Part shown: positions 9,807 to 20,110 of the stretch, one piece after another
Position numbering within the stretch: position 1 is the first letter of the stretch
Layout: each line of letters opens with the position of its first letter
NCBI GenBank assembly: GCA_963576735.1
Contig: OY755189.1
Coordinates: 6,176,622-6,240,621 of the forward strand
DNA length: 64,000 nt
DNA from: Bedellia somnulentella
Taxonomy: Eukaryota; Arthropoda; Insecta; Lepidoptera; Bedelliidae
Direction: 5' to 3'
Notes under the pieces: model-generated
What the model was told of the DNA's origin: nothing
Database searches by the model: none
Seen by the model: only the letters and a program-made list of their open reading frames with translations
Position numbers and translations under genes: made by a program

Positions 9807-12800
9807 ACGAATACAAAACATCCTGCAGCCCCAAGTCGGTCCGTAACTTCACCAATCTTGGTCTTGGAACTGCCTTCGTCAAGAGGTCAGCTAACTGTTC
9901 AGCAGAACTAGTCTTCTGTACATCCACTAGACCTTCTTGAACTGTCTCGCGAACAAAGAAGTGTCTTACGCGGATATGCTTGGTCCGCTTATGGAATTCA
10001 GGGTTGTGTGCAAGGCGTATGGCTGCTTCGTTATCTACTTTTAAAGTTGGTATATTTTCCAAAGTTGTTAGTTGGCTAAAAACTCTCTGAAGCCACACCA
10101 ACTCACGTGCACCTTCGCTTGCTGCAACAATCTCCGCTTCGGTTGTTGAGATCGCAACTGATGCTTGTCGTTGACTAAGCCATGACACAGCACCTCTAGC
10201 AAATAAACAAGTGACTCCGGTGGTAGAACGTCCTGTAGATTCATCACCAGCATGATCTGCATCGCTGTATCCTTCTATGATGGACTTAGCACCGCTCGCT
10301 TGGTATTTAATGCCGTAGGATATGGTTCCCTTTAGATATCGGAATATCCTTTTTACTCTTCTCCAGTCAGCTTCAGTTGGATTCTCCAACTTCCTAGAAA
10401 CTACCCCCACTGCGTAAGCAATGTCGGGGCGCGTGCCTGTCATAAGGTACGCTAGAGCACCAACAGCCTCTCGATAGGGAAACTTCTTCCCACCGTTATT
10501 GTTGACTTCAACTTTCCCTGGTTCAGTAGTTGAATCATATCGTTCAATCGGTGTTGAAATTGCATTGCATCCTAGCATCCCAAACCGCTCCAAAATCTTC
10601 TTAGCATAAGATTCTTGACATATATGTATGGAGCCATCAGCACATTTCGCAATTTCCAGTCCGAGGTAATATGATGCTCTCTTCGTGGTAATTTTAAGCT
10701 TCTTTCCCAATTCCTGTAGAAATTGGTCAGCTAAATCTTTATCTGTTGTGGCTACCAGCCCATCATCCACATACAGCGTTATCAATATTTTCTTATTTTC
10801 TACTTTCTTTGTAAAAAGGCAACAATCAGCTACATTTTGTTCAAAGCCCATTTCTAACAGGATTTCTTCAAAGCAAGAATTCCAGCAACGTGGAGCCTGT
10901 TTCAGCCCATACAGGCTTCGTTTCAGCTTGTACACCTTTGAAGTTCCATCATTGTGTCCATCTGGCTGCTTCATGTATAAATCTTCTTTGAGCTGTCCAT
11001 TTAGAAATGCGGTTGACACATCAAATTGCATAAGATGTAATTTCTCCTTGGCGCTGACACTTAACAAGGCTCTGACAGTGGCCATTCGCGCAACGGGACT
11101 AAAGGTCTCATTGTAATCTATACCTCTCCGTTGTTTAAATCCTTTTGCGACAAGTCTTGCCTTATATTTGTCAACTGAACCATCAGGGTTTCGTTTTATT
11201 CTAAAAACCCATTTACACGGAAGTGCCTTTCTGTTAGACGGTAATTCGCATAATGTCCAAACATCGTTCTCTTTAAATGATTTCAGTTCATTTGCCATGG
11301 CCTTCTCCCATTCATCTCTATCATCCCTCTCAATAGCTTGCTTGTAAGTATCAGGATTATTCTCAGTGCCAACGAAACACACGTAATCTTCAAACTTCTT
11401 GGGACGTGGGATTGTGGATCGATCTCGAAGGTTGTATCGAGGCTCCACTTCATTCAGGGGCTCAAGTACTTCCAAATAATCTCCATTGGCATCATAAAAT
11501 TCATCATCTTGTTGGTTATTATTATTAGTCACATTATGTTCGTCAGAACCTCCATGAACGTCATCATCATCATCTTGAACTTGGTTCTCTGCAATCTCCG
11601 TTCTATCTCCCTCTAGAACATGTTCAAGTTGATCTAAATTGTCCGGCTCCTCTTCGATAATGTTTCTATTATCAGTGAAATCTTCATCTCCCTCTGATCG
11701 AATAGGTATGCTGGTGGAAACATTGAACTCTACATCAGTTTCAAATGTTATGTCTCTAGACCTTATTGTCTTCTTTCCATCCCAGATACGATAACCATCA
11801 TCGTTTTCATAGCCGATAAGTAAGCCTTTGATAGCTTTCTTACACATCTTCTTGCGATTTTGCTTGGGAACATGACAATAGCAAGTACTTCCAATGACCT
11901 TCAGATGAGTAATCTTAGGCTTTTCACCATGCCATAACTCTTAAGGTGCCTTTCCTTCAACTTTAGTCGGGCCCGTTCTATTGAGTACGTACGTGGCAGT
12001 GTTAATTAACTCAGCCCATAGTATTTGCGGCAACTGTCCTCTCGTATACATCATCGATCTTGCAGCTTCTACTAAAGTGCGGTTTTCTCGCTCACTACAG
12101 CCGTTCTGTTCCGGCGTGTATGGCATCGTCAGCCGGTGCTGAATACCTTGACTCTGTAAAACTTTTCGAACCACATCATTGTCAAACTCTCCACCGTTGT
12201 CACTCAATACTGTCTTCACTGAATGCCCAGCGTTTCTGACTTCTTGAAGCATCAGTAGTAGTTTATCTTTGACTTCGGACTTGTGTCTGATGAAGTAGAC
12301 CATACGATAGCTCGAATAATCGTCCTTGAACAATACGAAGTATTTGTATTTCGAAATGCTATCTGCGAAAGGACCGCAAACGTCCGTGTGGATTAGTTCT
12401 CCTATTGCTGTCGCTCTTTCCCTTGTTCCAAAGGGTTGACGGTGCGATTTTCCATATATGCAACCTTCACATTTAGTGTTATCAGGCTTTAGAGTGATGC
12501 CTAGCTCACGTTTAATCACGCGAATGACATGCCTCTTGTCCTGATGCGCTAAACGCTCATGATACAGCTGTAACATATTGGATCCAGTTACTGCGTTAAT
12601 CTCAATCACACTTCGTCGTGTTGGCATGACTGTCTTCATATCCAACTTGTATAGTCCTCCGTGTGGGACTCTCCTGCCAACAACCCTAGTCGTGCCTTCG
12701 ATATCTAGTCTGCACTCTCTAGTTGTCGACGTAAAGAGACTGTTTTGCATTCGATCTTGAGCTGCCAACGTCGAAAATAGATTTTTAGTTAAAGATGTTA

Positions 12801-13899
12801 CCAACCATACATTATTCGAGGTAATCTTCTCCATTTTCCCTTTGACATTTGTTTCTACCACTACGGTCCCCATGCCCACCGCAGGTATAGTAGTACCGTC
12901 TGCCGTCGTTACAGTGTGGTCAGAATCAAACTCTTGGAAGTCCGTGAAAAAGTCTCTTCTTACAACAATATGTGTGGTCGCGCCATTGTCAACGTACCAG
13001 CTATCTCTGTCTTGTACTTGACTTCTCGAACACGCGTTTACCATCAATGAAATCTGTTGCACTTGATTGGATCTTGAGCTTGGTGCTGATGTGCCTGCAT
13101 TTGGTTTAGGTGGCCTCCCATCCTTAATCCATTGTTTACACTTGCGAACTCTATGTCCCTTTTTTAAACAATAGTTGCATGTTAGCTGCTCATCCCTATT
13201 TACAGTGCTTTGACGTTTACCTGGCATCGTAGTCACTAAAGCTTCTTGTCTTGAGCTTTCTTGACCCCCAAGTTCTCTTTCGAAAGTACAGAGATGACTT
13301 GTCAAACTTTCTATTGTCTTTTCAGACTGCTTTAACATTAGCCAACTTGACTTAAAATTAAAGTATTTTTCATCAAGTGTATCTAAGACTTTGCATATAA
13401 GGAACAACTCCGGAAGTTTAGCCGTTTCATCTATTTTTGAAATTTCTACCTTTAAATCATTCCACAGATTTTTAAGCTTCGACATGTGGGTAGGAATGTC
13501 ACAGTCTTTGTTGTGCTTTAGGCTAAAAAATTCTAAACATAAATTGTAAGCCCTGTCTTCCGTTTTTCCATCATACAGTCTATGTAGCTCTAGCCATACA
13601 TCTTGTGCTGTTCTAAATCGCATTACCTTCTTAAGGGTATCCTCCGACATGTTAGTGGTCAACATTAACAGCGCACTGCTTTGAGTCCTCCTATACTTTG
13701 CTATTTCAGCGTTATAGGCGCTAGCAGCGACCGCATCACCTGCCTCTCCTGTAGGCAGTGTAGGCATCTGGAGTCTCCCTTCTACAGCCTCTAGGGTTCC
13801 CTCTGTACCCTCTAGCATGATAGTCATCTTATACCTCCAGGTCGCCCAGTTTTCTTGACCTTGTAATTTTCCTATGTCGATTTTTGTCGAAAAATCCAT
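9805..13899 (-). pseudogene. Copia gag-pol polyprotein with one in-frame stop
   Basis: One frame of 1,364 residues with a TAA at codon 653. Gag (UBN2/DUF4219-like) starts at Met 1, followed by the zinc knuckle CNYCLKKGHRVRKC at about 241. The protease signature reads DNGAT with the aspartate at about 304; the family norm is D-S/T-G, so the second position is unusual. The pre-integrase HHCC zinc finger (HERLAH...CEGC) follows. The integrase triad is D506, D567 and E603, giving the DD35E spacing of Copia. The stop lies about 50 residues after that glutamate, before the RT. Beyond it are the RT (YVDD, aspartates near 1045) and RNase H (motifs YSDADHAGD and TEAEIVAA). The frame on both sides is the same, so one substitution, not a frameshift, broke it. 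Gag, protease and most of integrase could still be made. Confidence 0.93.
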
Positions 13900-13940
13900 T
13901 TTTAACCTCTCTTATCCAATGATCTCTGTACTAGTGACCT

Positions 13941-13960
13941 CAGTGCTGGCTCACATAACC
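13941..13960 (-). other. Copia primer-binding site
   Basis: The coding strand just inside the 5' LTR begins GGTTATG and continues into CCAGCAC. This resembles the complement of the anticodon-loop part of initiator tRNA-Met, the half-tRNA primer known for Drosophila copia, with a few mismatches in the middle. Assignment rests on memory of the tRNA. Confidence 0.55.
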
Positions 13961-14246
13961 TATTAAAGGTAGCAGAGTGACTTACTAGATGTTAATAATC
14001 CGGTATGTTGTAGAAGTCTTGAGGTTTGCTATTAACAATTCACTTCTTCGAGAATTTAATGGATGAGGTGATAAATAGATGGATTAGTGATTAATGAGGA
14101 TATTAACGATTATTTTAAATATTAATGTATTTTACAGTCTTTATTTTGCACAATATTTTCAAGTCACTTTTTGATTGATAGATTAGGTATCTTGGCAACG
14201 ACCATAGATATATTTACATTTTTTGATTCGTGCCAGTACCATAACA
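13961..14246 (-). repeat. Copia 5' LTR
   Basis: 286 bp. It ends at 14246 next to the target duplication CAACC. It should hold the Pol II promoter, but I see no certain TATA box. Confidence 0.95.
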
Positions 14247-14251
14247 CAACC
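14247..14251. other. Copia target-site duplication, right copy
   Basis: CAACC immediately outside the 5' LTR, matching 9508-9512. Confidence 0.9.
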
Positions 14252-14967
14252 ATCATCTCCTTGTCCAGCCTGCTGAGGGCCCACCTAGGTCCCCCATTTG
14301 CCGACGCTCCACCCGGTTGGGTGGCTGGTCTGGACGTGGAGATCTCGAACCGGATATACCGATGGTCCGAGTACGACTCCACGTCCGTGATAACCCTCCA
14401 GCCCATGATCAGGGCCCAGAGGTCGGGAGTTGCGAATGTTAAATCGACGATCGAACTCCCGTTATGCCGAACGCATGTAGGTGTCGAACCCCTATTGGCC
14501 AAGGCCACTCCAGCAGCCGTCGCCCACTCTAACACCGCTGTGCCAAAGGCATTTGCATGTGTCGCTGGAGAACCCCAAGCCGAGGATTTGGCATTGAAAT
14601 CTCCAGCGACCAATATTTGGCGTGGGCGACGTTGCAGGACTGCTGCCTCCAAATCTTGCAGAAAGATCTCAAAATTTGCAAGGGAATCGTTCGGGGAAAA
14701 ATATAGGGAAAAGATAACAAGGTCCCCCACCCGTGCCGAGACGAAACCCCTGCCCCTTCTCACTTCTTCTAGCAGCAGCCCCGACGAACTGGTGACGGTG
14801 ATAGCCGCCACACCGTTGAGGTCCGACACCCAATTAGCCCTTGTTGGGACGTAATATGGCTCCGAGACAATACCCACATTTATAGACCACTCCGCCACGC
14901 TCTGAAAGAAGAGATCTTGAGCAGTGGCGCAGTGGTTCAAGTTTGCTTGAAGGAACCGCACAGCCAT
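14247..14967 (-). pseudogene. R1-clade ORF2 endonuclease segment
   Basis: The N-terminal 240 residues of ORF2 form an APE-like endonuclease, which nicks target DNA for target-primed reverse transcription. Visible motifs are the start FLQANLNHC, SEPYYVP near residue 35, the catalytic GDFNAKSSAWGS near 122, and SDHRYIRFEI near 200. The ATG at 14967 is chosen because it starts the family's conserved block and overlaps the stop of an upstream frame as TAATG (14966-14970), the stop-start arrangement described for SART1. The frame is cut by Copia at 14247 and resumes in phase at 9512. Confidence 0.9.
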
Positions 14968-15006
14968 TAATTAACGACCATGGGTTCCTCCACTGTCCGC
15001 ACATCT
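14966..15006 (-). pseudogene. Remnant of R1-clade ORF1 C-terminus
   Basis: About a dozen codons in the frame ending TAA, overlapping the ORF2 start, would be the end of ORF1; the last residues read VEEPMVVN. The sequence then changes to the AT-rich inverted repeat at 15007, so nearly all of ORF1 is missing. Confidence 0.5.
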
Positions 15007-15146
15007 TAATAAATAAAGGAAAGAAAAATTTTGACACAGGCGGGATTCTAACCCGCGACCTCGGGTATACGCCCCCGTCGCTCTTGCCAATTGAGCTACC
15101 GTGTCAATCCCGCCTGTGTCGAAATTTTTCTTTCCTTTATTTATTA
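15007..15146. repeat. 41-bp inverted repeat enclosing a tRNA-like sequence
   Basis: Arms 15007-15047 and 15106-15146 are inverted copies with a single mismatch. Each arm consists of the AT-rich trailer TAATAAATAAAGGAAAG plus the last 15 nt of the tRNA-like sequence. It lies exactly at the 5' junction of the R1-clade LINE. Confidence 0.9.
15033..15105 (-). other. tRNA-like sequence, probably not a functional tRNA
   Basis: The 73-nt minus-strand sequence folds into a 7-bp acceptor stem (GACACGG/CTGTGTC with one G-T), a 4-bp D stem (GCTC/GAGC), and a 5-bp T stem (GCGGG/CCCGC) with loop TTAGAAT. Box A is TAGCTCAATTGG; box B is GGTTAGAATCC, with A instead of the conserved C. The anticodon arm pairs badly in the standard register and position 33 is G instead of T, so a working tRNA is unlikely. 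A T-run terminator lies just downstream on the same strand. It could be a SINE head or a tRNA pseudogene. Confidence 0.6.
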
Positions 15147-15153
15147 GCGATAC

Positions 15154-15760
15154 ATTGTATGTTATAAAACTAACAAAAAATATGAAAGATTTTTTCTTTT
15201 ACAAAACTATATGTTTTTGATATGGTTGTATTATCTTTTGCTGAACTGACATTAAACGAAGCAAATGTTCGTATTGCATGTGCTGTGAAAACACAACATG
15301 CAACCTTTACAGAATTTATCTTTTACTAAATGAGCGAATGTGAACGAAAACAAAAGCAGTATCAAATACTGAAACCATTTCTTTCAGCGTTTGATACAAA
15401 GGAGCAAAGAGAAAATTGCGATCGGCTTAGGTTAGCACAACTCAAACTCTTTTTTTTGGTGTCGTATGAGGTGACTACTGTACTATACTGGTATAATTTA
15501 AGTAGCAACATTATAGATTTTTTGACGTTAGCATATTAAAAGTTATAGAAAAAAATAAAACTTAACAATAGTTAAGTTGAGCAATAAATTACAAGCTCAC
15601 TTGCAAGCAGCACTTACAAGCAGACTTGTTTGTTATTTGTAAGGTTAAAATGACTCAAACCCCTGATTTTTAGACAGCATCAGGTGCGTGTGACACACAT
15701 ACACATACAATAAAAATATCCTTATTGAATTATTAATTGGCAATAGAAATTTATTAGTAC
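15154..15760. other. AT-rich stretch, no gene recognised
   Basis: A short plus-strand frame (69 codons, 15330-15539) is lysine/glutamate-rich at its start but matches nothing I know. Confidence 0.35.
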
Positions 15761-15761
15761 A

Positions 15762-16335
15762 ACTAGCTTTTTGCCCGCGACTACGTCCGCGTGGACTACA
15801 TTTTTTGCATCCAGTTTACATCCAAAATACCAAAACACTGTCTAAACTTCTTGTTTTTTATATTTATATTCCCGCGGGCGATGTAAAGGATATAAAGAAC
15901 ATTGAGGCTTTTTAAGTGATTGTTGGGCGATGCAGTTGGAGACCCATCACAAAAATACTTTATTTGACTACCTTTTCCCCATTCAACTTCCAAAAGTGGA
16001 TGAAGAATTACTATCTCCGAAGCTATGGCTACACTATACTACACTACACTACACACTATATAATATACTCATGAATGATTGATGGATGAATTTTATAAAT
16101 TCCTTTTTGTAATGGTTATAACAGTCAATCGCACCAATTTTCAAGTTTCTAAATACAGAAATGTCAAATCTCTGACTCTCTAACTAACTTTCATTTGCTA
16201 TTTCAACCCCTTAGTTCCATAAAATATATGATAAGAATCATGAAACAAACCATTTTGTACCAAGTTTCTATGTTCGAGTTATTAGGTTCGTATTAGTACG
16301 GATAGTAACTATTGATTTTTGGATATTTAATCGCG
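15762..16335 (+). repeat. Rep with GCCCGCGACTACGTCCGCG start, interrupted by SINE-A
   Basis: Begins CTAGCTTTTTGCCCGCGACT, a block I know from many lepidopteran interspersed repeats. It resumes after a SINE-A piece with ATGATAAGAATCATGAAACA and a CCAAGTTTCTATG motif. Confidence 0.5.
15870..16025 (+). repeat. SINE-A, partial copy
   Basis: Recognised by GGGCGATGCAGTTGGAGACC, CTTTTCCCCATTCAACTTCC and the weakened 3' end. Head and tail are lost. Confidence 0.75.
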
Positions 16336-16423
16336 CGTTAAATCATGGGTTTAGTTTTATAATAGTTGTTTCAATTGTAGTTTTTAACCGCGAAAGTCTA
16401 AGAAAATACTAAGTACGGATAGT

Positions 16424-16520
16424 GTTTGGCACTGCGGGGCGGAGGGAGGCCCGGTGGGTGCTGCCCCCTACACTGACCGCTGGTGATGGTGGGTGAGTTT
16501 GTAGCAGAGACTGCTCGGGA
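16424..16520 (+). other. GC-rich island, possible small exon
   Basis: About 80 bp of strongly GC-rich, apparently unique sequence in AT-rich DNA. One plus-strand frame is open across it and meets a good donor (GG|GTGAGT at about 16490). No convincing acceptor precedes it and the peptide is unknown. Confidence 0.2.
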
Positions 16521-16984
16521 AAATGGGGATTGTCCCAGATGAATAATTTATACATGTTGCGATAGTTCTTGCTATTATTCTAAGCTATCACAACAACCTT
16601 AGTTTTTACAAAAAGCTTGTGTTACTTGAGTTTTGATCCCGGGTCTCTCGAATGTTCATAGAGGTTGGCAAATTTTGAATACCATTTATTTTCTAATTGT
16701 CTTACTATTGACAAACAGTTAAATTTACTCCTGTTCCCGCTATATAATCCCACATTTTTATACCTTACCGATTTCGAGCGCCAAAAATCCACAATTCAAT
16801 GTTAAATGGTAATTGTACCAAAAAAAACGAAAAATAGTGAATAAAGATAAAACAGCAAGTAAGTAAATGGGTCGAAAAGTTCACCGAATAATTGTATGAG
16901 CTACGAGTTAAAGCACAAGATGTCATTCCACTTCTAACGTATCTTAAAAAAACCGATACCACGGTTTAAAAAAACACCCAGCGC

Positions 16985-17450
16985 CATCTATTGCATACCT
17001 CAAGAACTACGTCAATACTTATACCAATTAGTCATTCGTTTATTTATATCTATAGTTATTTCAGGGTAAGTAGATGTAAAAAACCAGTGTAGACGAAAAA
17101 ACAAATTGTACGTCATCCCTCGGGAATTCCTCATTTTCAAGGATACATTATCGTATCATTTAGCTTCTAAATTTACATGTTTATACTCGTTTGCAATATA
17201 TTACCTTGTTTTAAACGATACACAGCGCCATCTCCAATCCATCCAGCAATATTTAAACAATATTTTAGTTTTCCCTCGGGAATATCCTTTTTCTGGGATA
17301 AAAAGTACCTTATTATTTAATCTGGACTTCTAACTATACGTCTGCAAAATTTCAAAGCAATCAGTTCAGTAGTTACGGCGTGAAAGCGGCACAAATAAAC
17401 AAACAAACAAACTCACTTTCCGATTTATAGTATTAGTATAGTAAGTAAGT
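16985..17450 (+). repeat. Interspersed repeat with 3' AAACAAACAAACAAAC region
   Basis: Carries CCCTCGGGAATATCCTTTTT, AATTTCAAAGCAATCAGTTC and GCGTGAAAGCGGCAC followed by CAAA repeats and TATTAGTATAG. This is the 3' half of a common lepidopteran repeat; class not determined. Confidence 0.55.
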
Positions 17451-17882
17451 ATAGTATTAGTATGGATAAAACGAAATTTATTGCTTAGTTATTTTTTGTA
17501 ACTTTATGAAGTGGCCGGGGTAATACATATTCTAAAAAAATACTGTTTCTTTTTATAGAATAAAATATTGAGTGTAGGTAGGTAACACACAAACAGTCGT
17601 GGTCAATTAATTAGGAGAATAGGCTTGAATCATATCGGCACGAGTAGATATCACATCTTCTTTAAGTGTTAATATGTTTAGGTTATTTTGTCACAGTGAC
17701 ATGACAATAATAAATTATCATGTATGAGAAGATTGGTAAATGAAAATTAATCGAGAAAGGCATGTCAGGACAAAATCGAGAAAAGAAGTCTTTACCTAAT
17801 CCAAGGTTTAATAAACCTGTGAGCATTCATAAATAGATTCATGAGGTAAGGACAATATTTGATTCTATTAATGATGATTTAA

Positions 17883-18020
17883 CGCCCGATTTCTGAATTG
17901 AGTATTCAAGCTGAGAATGACTTAAGTATCGTTTTGTCTCATTCAGTTGTTAAGATTTCAATGCAAAAGAACGATACTTAAATGGTTCTCAGCTGGAAAA
18001 CTCAATTCAGAAATCGGTCG
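17883..18020. mobile_element. MITE-J, palindromic, copy 1
   Basis: Inverted ends: CGCCCGATTTCTGAATTGAG on the left and CTCAATTCAGAAATCGG on the right. The second palindromic layer is CTGAGAATGACTTAAGTATC against its complement. A short relative lies at 56987-57065. No coding capacity. Confidence 0.75.
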
Positions 18021-18824
18021 AAAGTCTAATTAAAAAGATAAATGAAATATATTTGTCACCAAACGCAGAACAAAATCTTAAAATAATACTAATTAAAAAA
18101 TACAGGTTGAAACAAAGAGGCAAAATACCTCAGCTAGGTTACCAACACTATCTGCCGGGCACAGCCGGGGAGCTGGTTTTCTAGTACCGCCTGTTATTTA
18201 CATACTAAGTCCGAAATAATCAATTTGATAGATTTTGAACAAGTACCGTATATAAAAAAGGACACCATAAATAACAAACAAAAGAAAAATAACATTATAG
18301 TGCGCAATCATTAATGCGAAAGTAGCCTTAGTTAAATTAAAAAATCTTAGTTTTACTCGTATTTAAAATGAGATAGTAAAATAAAAATAAGCGTATGTAA
18401 TATAATTACAACTTACAAAGTACTCCTCGTGAATGTCACGAACTTAAACAAGAAGAACAGTTCTTAGAAAGTTCTCAACGACTTTGAACTATATGCCCTA
18501 AGAGTCTTCTTAGCCTACTTAAACTGCAATGAATAATGTCTGTTACGATACGGGAAAACCCTGTGTTCTGGGCATTCTGAATGCAGTCAGACTATTCCAT
18601 TTTCAACTATCGGAACAAGGAGGTTTCCTGAAAGAGTTATTATATCGACGCTCATTTGAAACCGCAGAAGCTGTTCCTCGAGAATTTATATTCGACTGCT
18701 CGAATAAATGGTTTATTAAGTTTCCTGAAGATTTTACAGTTTTACATTCATACCACGGCTTCTCCTTATAAAGATAGTTATATCTGTTCTTATTCGGATT
18801 AATAATTATCTATTTGCTCTCACT

Positions 18825-18875
18825 ATTTACAAAACTAACTAATTTTGCACTATTTACAAAACTAACTAATTTAAT
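18825..18875 (+). repeat. 25-bp tandem duplication
   Basis: The unit CACTATTTACAAAACTAACT plus AATTT occurs twice in a row. Confidence 0.8.
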
Positions 18876-18927
18876 AATAGTTGATCGTCACAACGATCAA
18901 AAACAAATATTCGAAAATTAATACAAA

Positions 18928-19110
18928 AGAGATAGCTCAGTGGGTAGAACACGCGCCTGTAAAGCAGAGAGGTAGGGGTTCTAATTCCGAGTCCTACACC
19001 AATGTGTCTTTTATATGTGTGGTGATAGGCTTCTCCCTTTATCGTAAGTATACTGTTCAAACAAAACTTGGGTACTCTAAACCAGGTTACATTATAGTCA
19101 CATGATTTTG
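18928..19110 (+). repeat. SINE-B, internally shortened copy
   Basis: tRNA-like head ATAGCTCAGTGGGTAGAACA and box B-like GGTTCTAATTCC, then CACCAATGTGTCTTTTATAT. The middle is deleted and the hairpin tail is missing. The head is the best tRNA match among the SINE-B copies. Confidence 0.75.
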
Positions 19111-19310
19111 CGAAGTATGATTAACTCCGCCGCCCTCTCGAGGATTCGGCTTCAACATTGAGTTTAGGTTGTTAAATATATTTGTTATTTTTTTCAAATA
19201 AGCTTAACTTTTATTCATTTCACGATCCTACTCAAGAAGTCAGAAATTCGAAACAACACCAAAGGTCTAAGTCATTCTGTTGTTGCTTAATATTGTGTAT
19301 ATTTGTTTAA

Positions 19311-19560
19311 ATACATACATACATATACTCACGGCTATAAATCCCTAAACGGGGTAGCCAGAGCTATGGAATGAGGAATTTCTCAGCCACTTTTGGAAGT
19401 TGATTAGGGGAAAGATGGTAATAATAAATGTTTTTGGTGACGGGTCTTTAACCACATCCCCCAAAAATCACTTAAAAAGCCCCTATACCCTTAGTCGCCT
19501 CTTACGATCACCCACGGGTAGAAATGAGGTAGTGTTATTCTAAGCCGACACTACACGGCA
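19311..19560 (-). repeat. SINE-A, full-length copy
   Basis: Tail CATACATACATATACTCACG on the left, head CCGACACTACACGGC on the right. Confidence 0.85.
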
Positions 19561-19572
19561 AATACCTACTCA

Positions 19573-19760
19573 CTATATGTCTCATGGCTACAAATCCCTA
19601 AAAGGGGTAGCCAGAGCTTCAGAATTAGAAATCGCTTAGCCGCTTTTCGAAGTTGATAGTAAAATAATGGTGTTTTTGGTGATGGGTCTCCCTTCGCATC
19701 ACCCGAAAATCACCTTAAAAGTCCCAATACCCTAATTCGCTTCCCACAAACTACAACAGG
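19573..19760 (-). repeat. SINE-A, partial copy
   Basis: Same orientation as its neighbour, 12 bp away. The head is lost beyond CCCAATACCCTAATTCGC. Confidence 0.8.
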
Positions 19761-20024
19761 ATGAAATCCGATGAAATAATCCGATGAAATAAAAAAATAA
19801 AAAAGTATTGCTATACTAAGCCGTCAGAACAAATTTATTTTAATATCGTAACATATATTTTAAGTGTATATGTCCTCCTAAAACAAAACAGCATTATTAA
19901 ATATTTTGTGCCTCTGCCTGTGTGTCCGTTTGTTCTGGCTTATGTCTAAAATAGCTAAACAGAATTTGGGAACCTTCGATTCCGTACAACTAGGGAGCAA
20001 AGCTGGGGTAGGCTATTAGTTAAT

Positions 20025-20110
20025 CATCTCACAACCCATATATGTTCCTACCGAGGGGCTCGAGCGTACCTTATTTAGGGTTATTTAGCCATCGTCCATC
20101 ATGCCGGCTG
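20025..20110 (-). repeat. SINE-I fragment
   Basis: ACAACCCATATATGTTCC, GAGGGGCTCGAGC and TTTAGGGTTATTTAGCC match the 3' part of SINE-I at 58630-58700. Confidence 0.65.

Larger units (their letters stand above)
9513..14246 (-). mobile_element. Copia-type LTR retrotransposon, complete structure, coding frame interrupted
   Basis: A 4,734-bp element on the minus strand with all structural parts: 286-bp 5' LTR (13961-14246), primer-binding site, leader, single gag-pol frame (13899 down to 9805), polypurine tract and 285-bp 3' LTR (9513-9797). The flanks carry CAACC duplications. The LTRs run TGTTATGG...CCTTTAATA on the coding strand; that 3' end is not the usual CA. The two LTRs differ by one T in a T run, which points to a recent insertion. 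The domain order gag, protease, integrase, RT, RNase H defines Ty1/Copia. An in-frame stop at 11941-11943 interrupts the polyprotein. Confidence 0.95.
6804..15148 (-). mobile_element. R1-clade non-LTR retrotransposon, 5'-truncated, split by Copia
   Basis: GC-rich LINE on the minus strand. From its 3' end it has a 14-nt poly(A) (T run at 6804-6817), a 3' UTR of about 275 nt to 7094, ORF2 C-terminus, reverse transcriptase, then (beyond the inserted Copia at 9513-14246) the APE-type endonuclease and ORF2 start at 14967. The last codons of ORF1 precede it. Codon order and the endonuclease start MAVRFLQANLNHC fit the R1 clade. A 5-bp direct repeat GATAC at 6799-6803 and 15149-15153 would be its target duplication if the tRNA-like hairpin at 15007-15148 belongs to the insertion. 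The element is dead: it lacks most of ORF1, carries a frameshift near 7412 and is interrupted by Copia. Confidence 0.85.

Noticed and set aside
15033..15105. Functional tRNA gene on the minus strand
   Set aside because: Anticodon arm pairs poorly, position 33 is not T, and the B box lacks its conserved C; kept only as tRNA-like.
18529..18771. 80-codon plus-strand frame with fairly balanced composition
   Set aside because: No homology I recognise, no promoter or splice signal; left unannotated, though a database search would settle it.
18930..19000. tRNA gene
   Set aside because: It is the head of a SINE-B copy; the SINE body follows directly.
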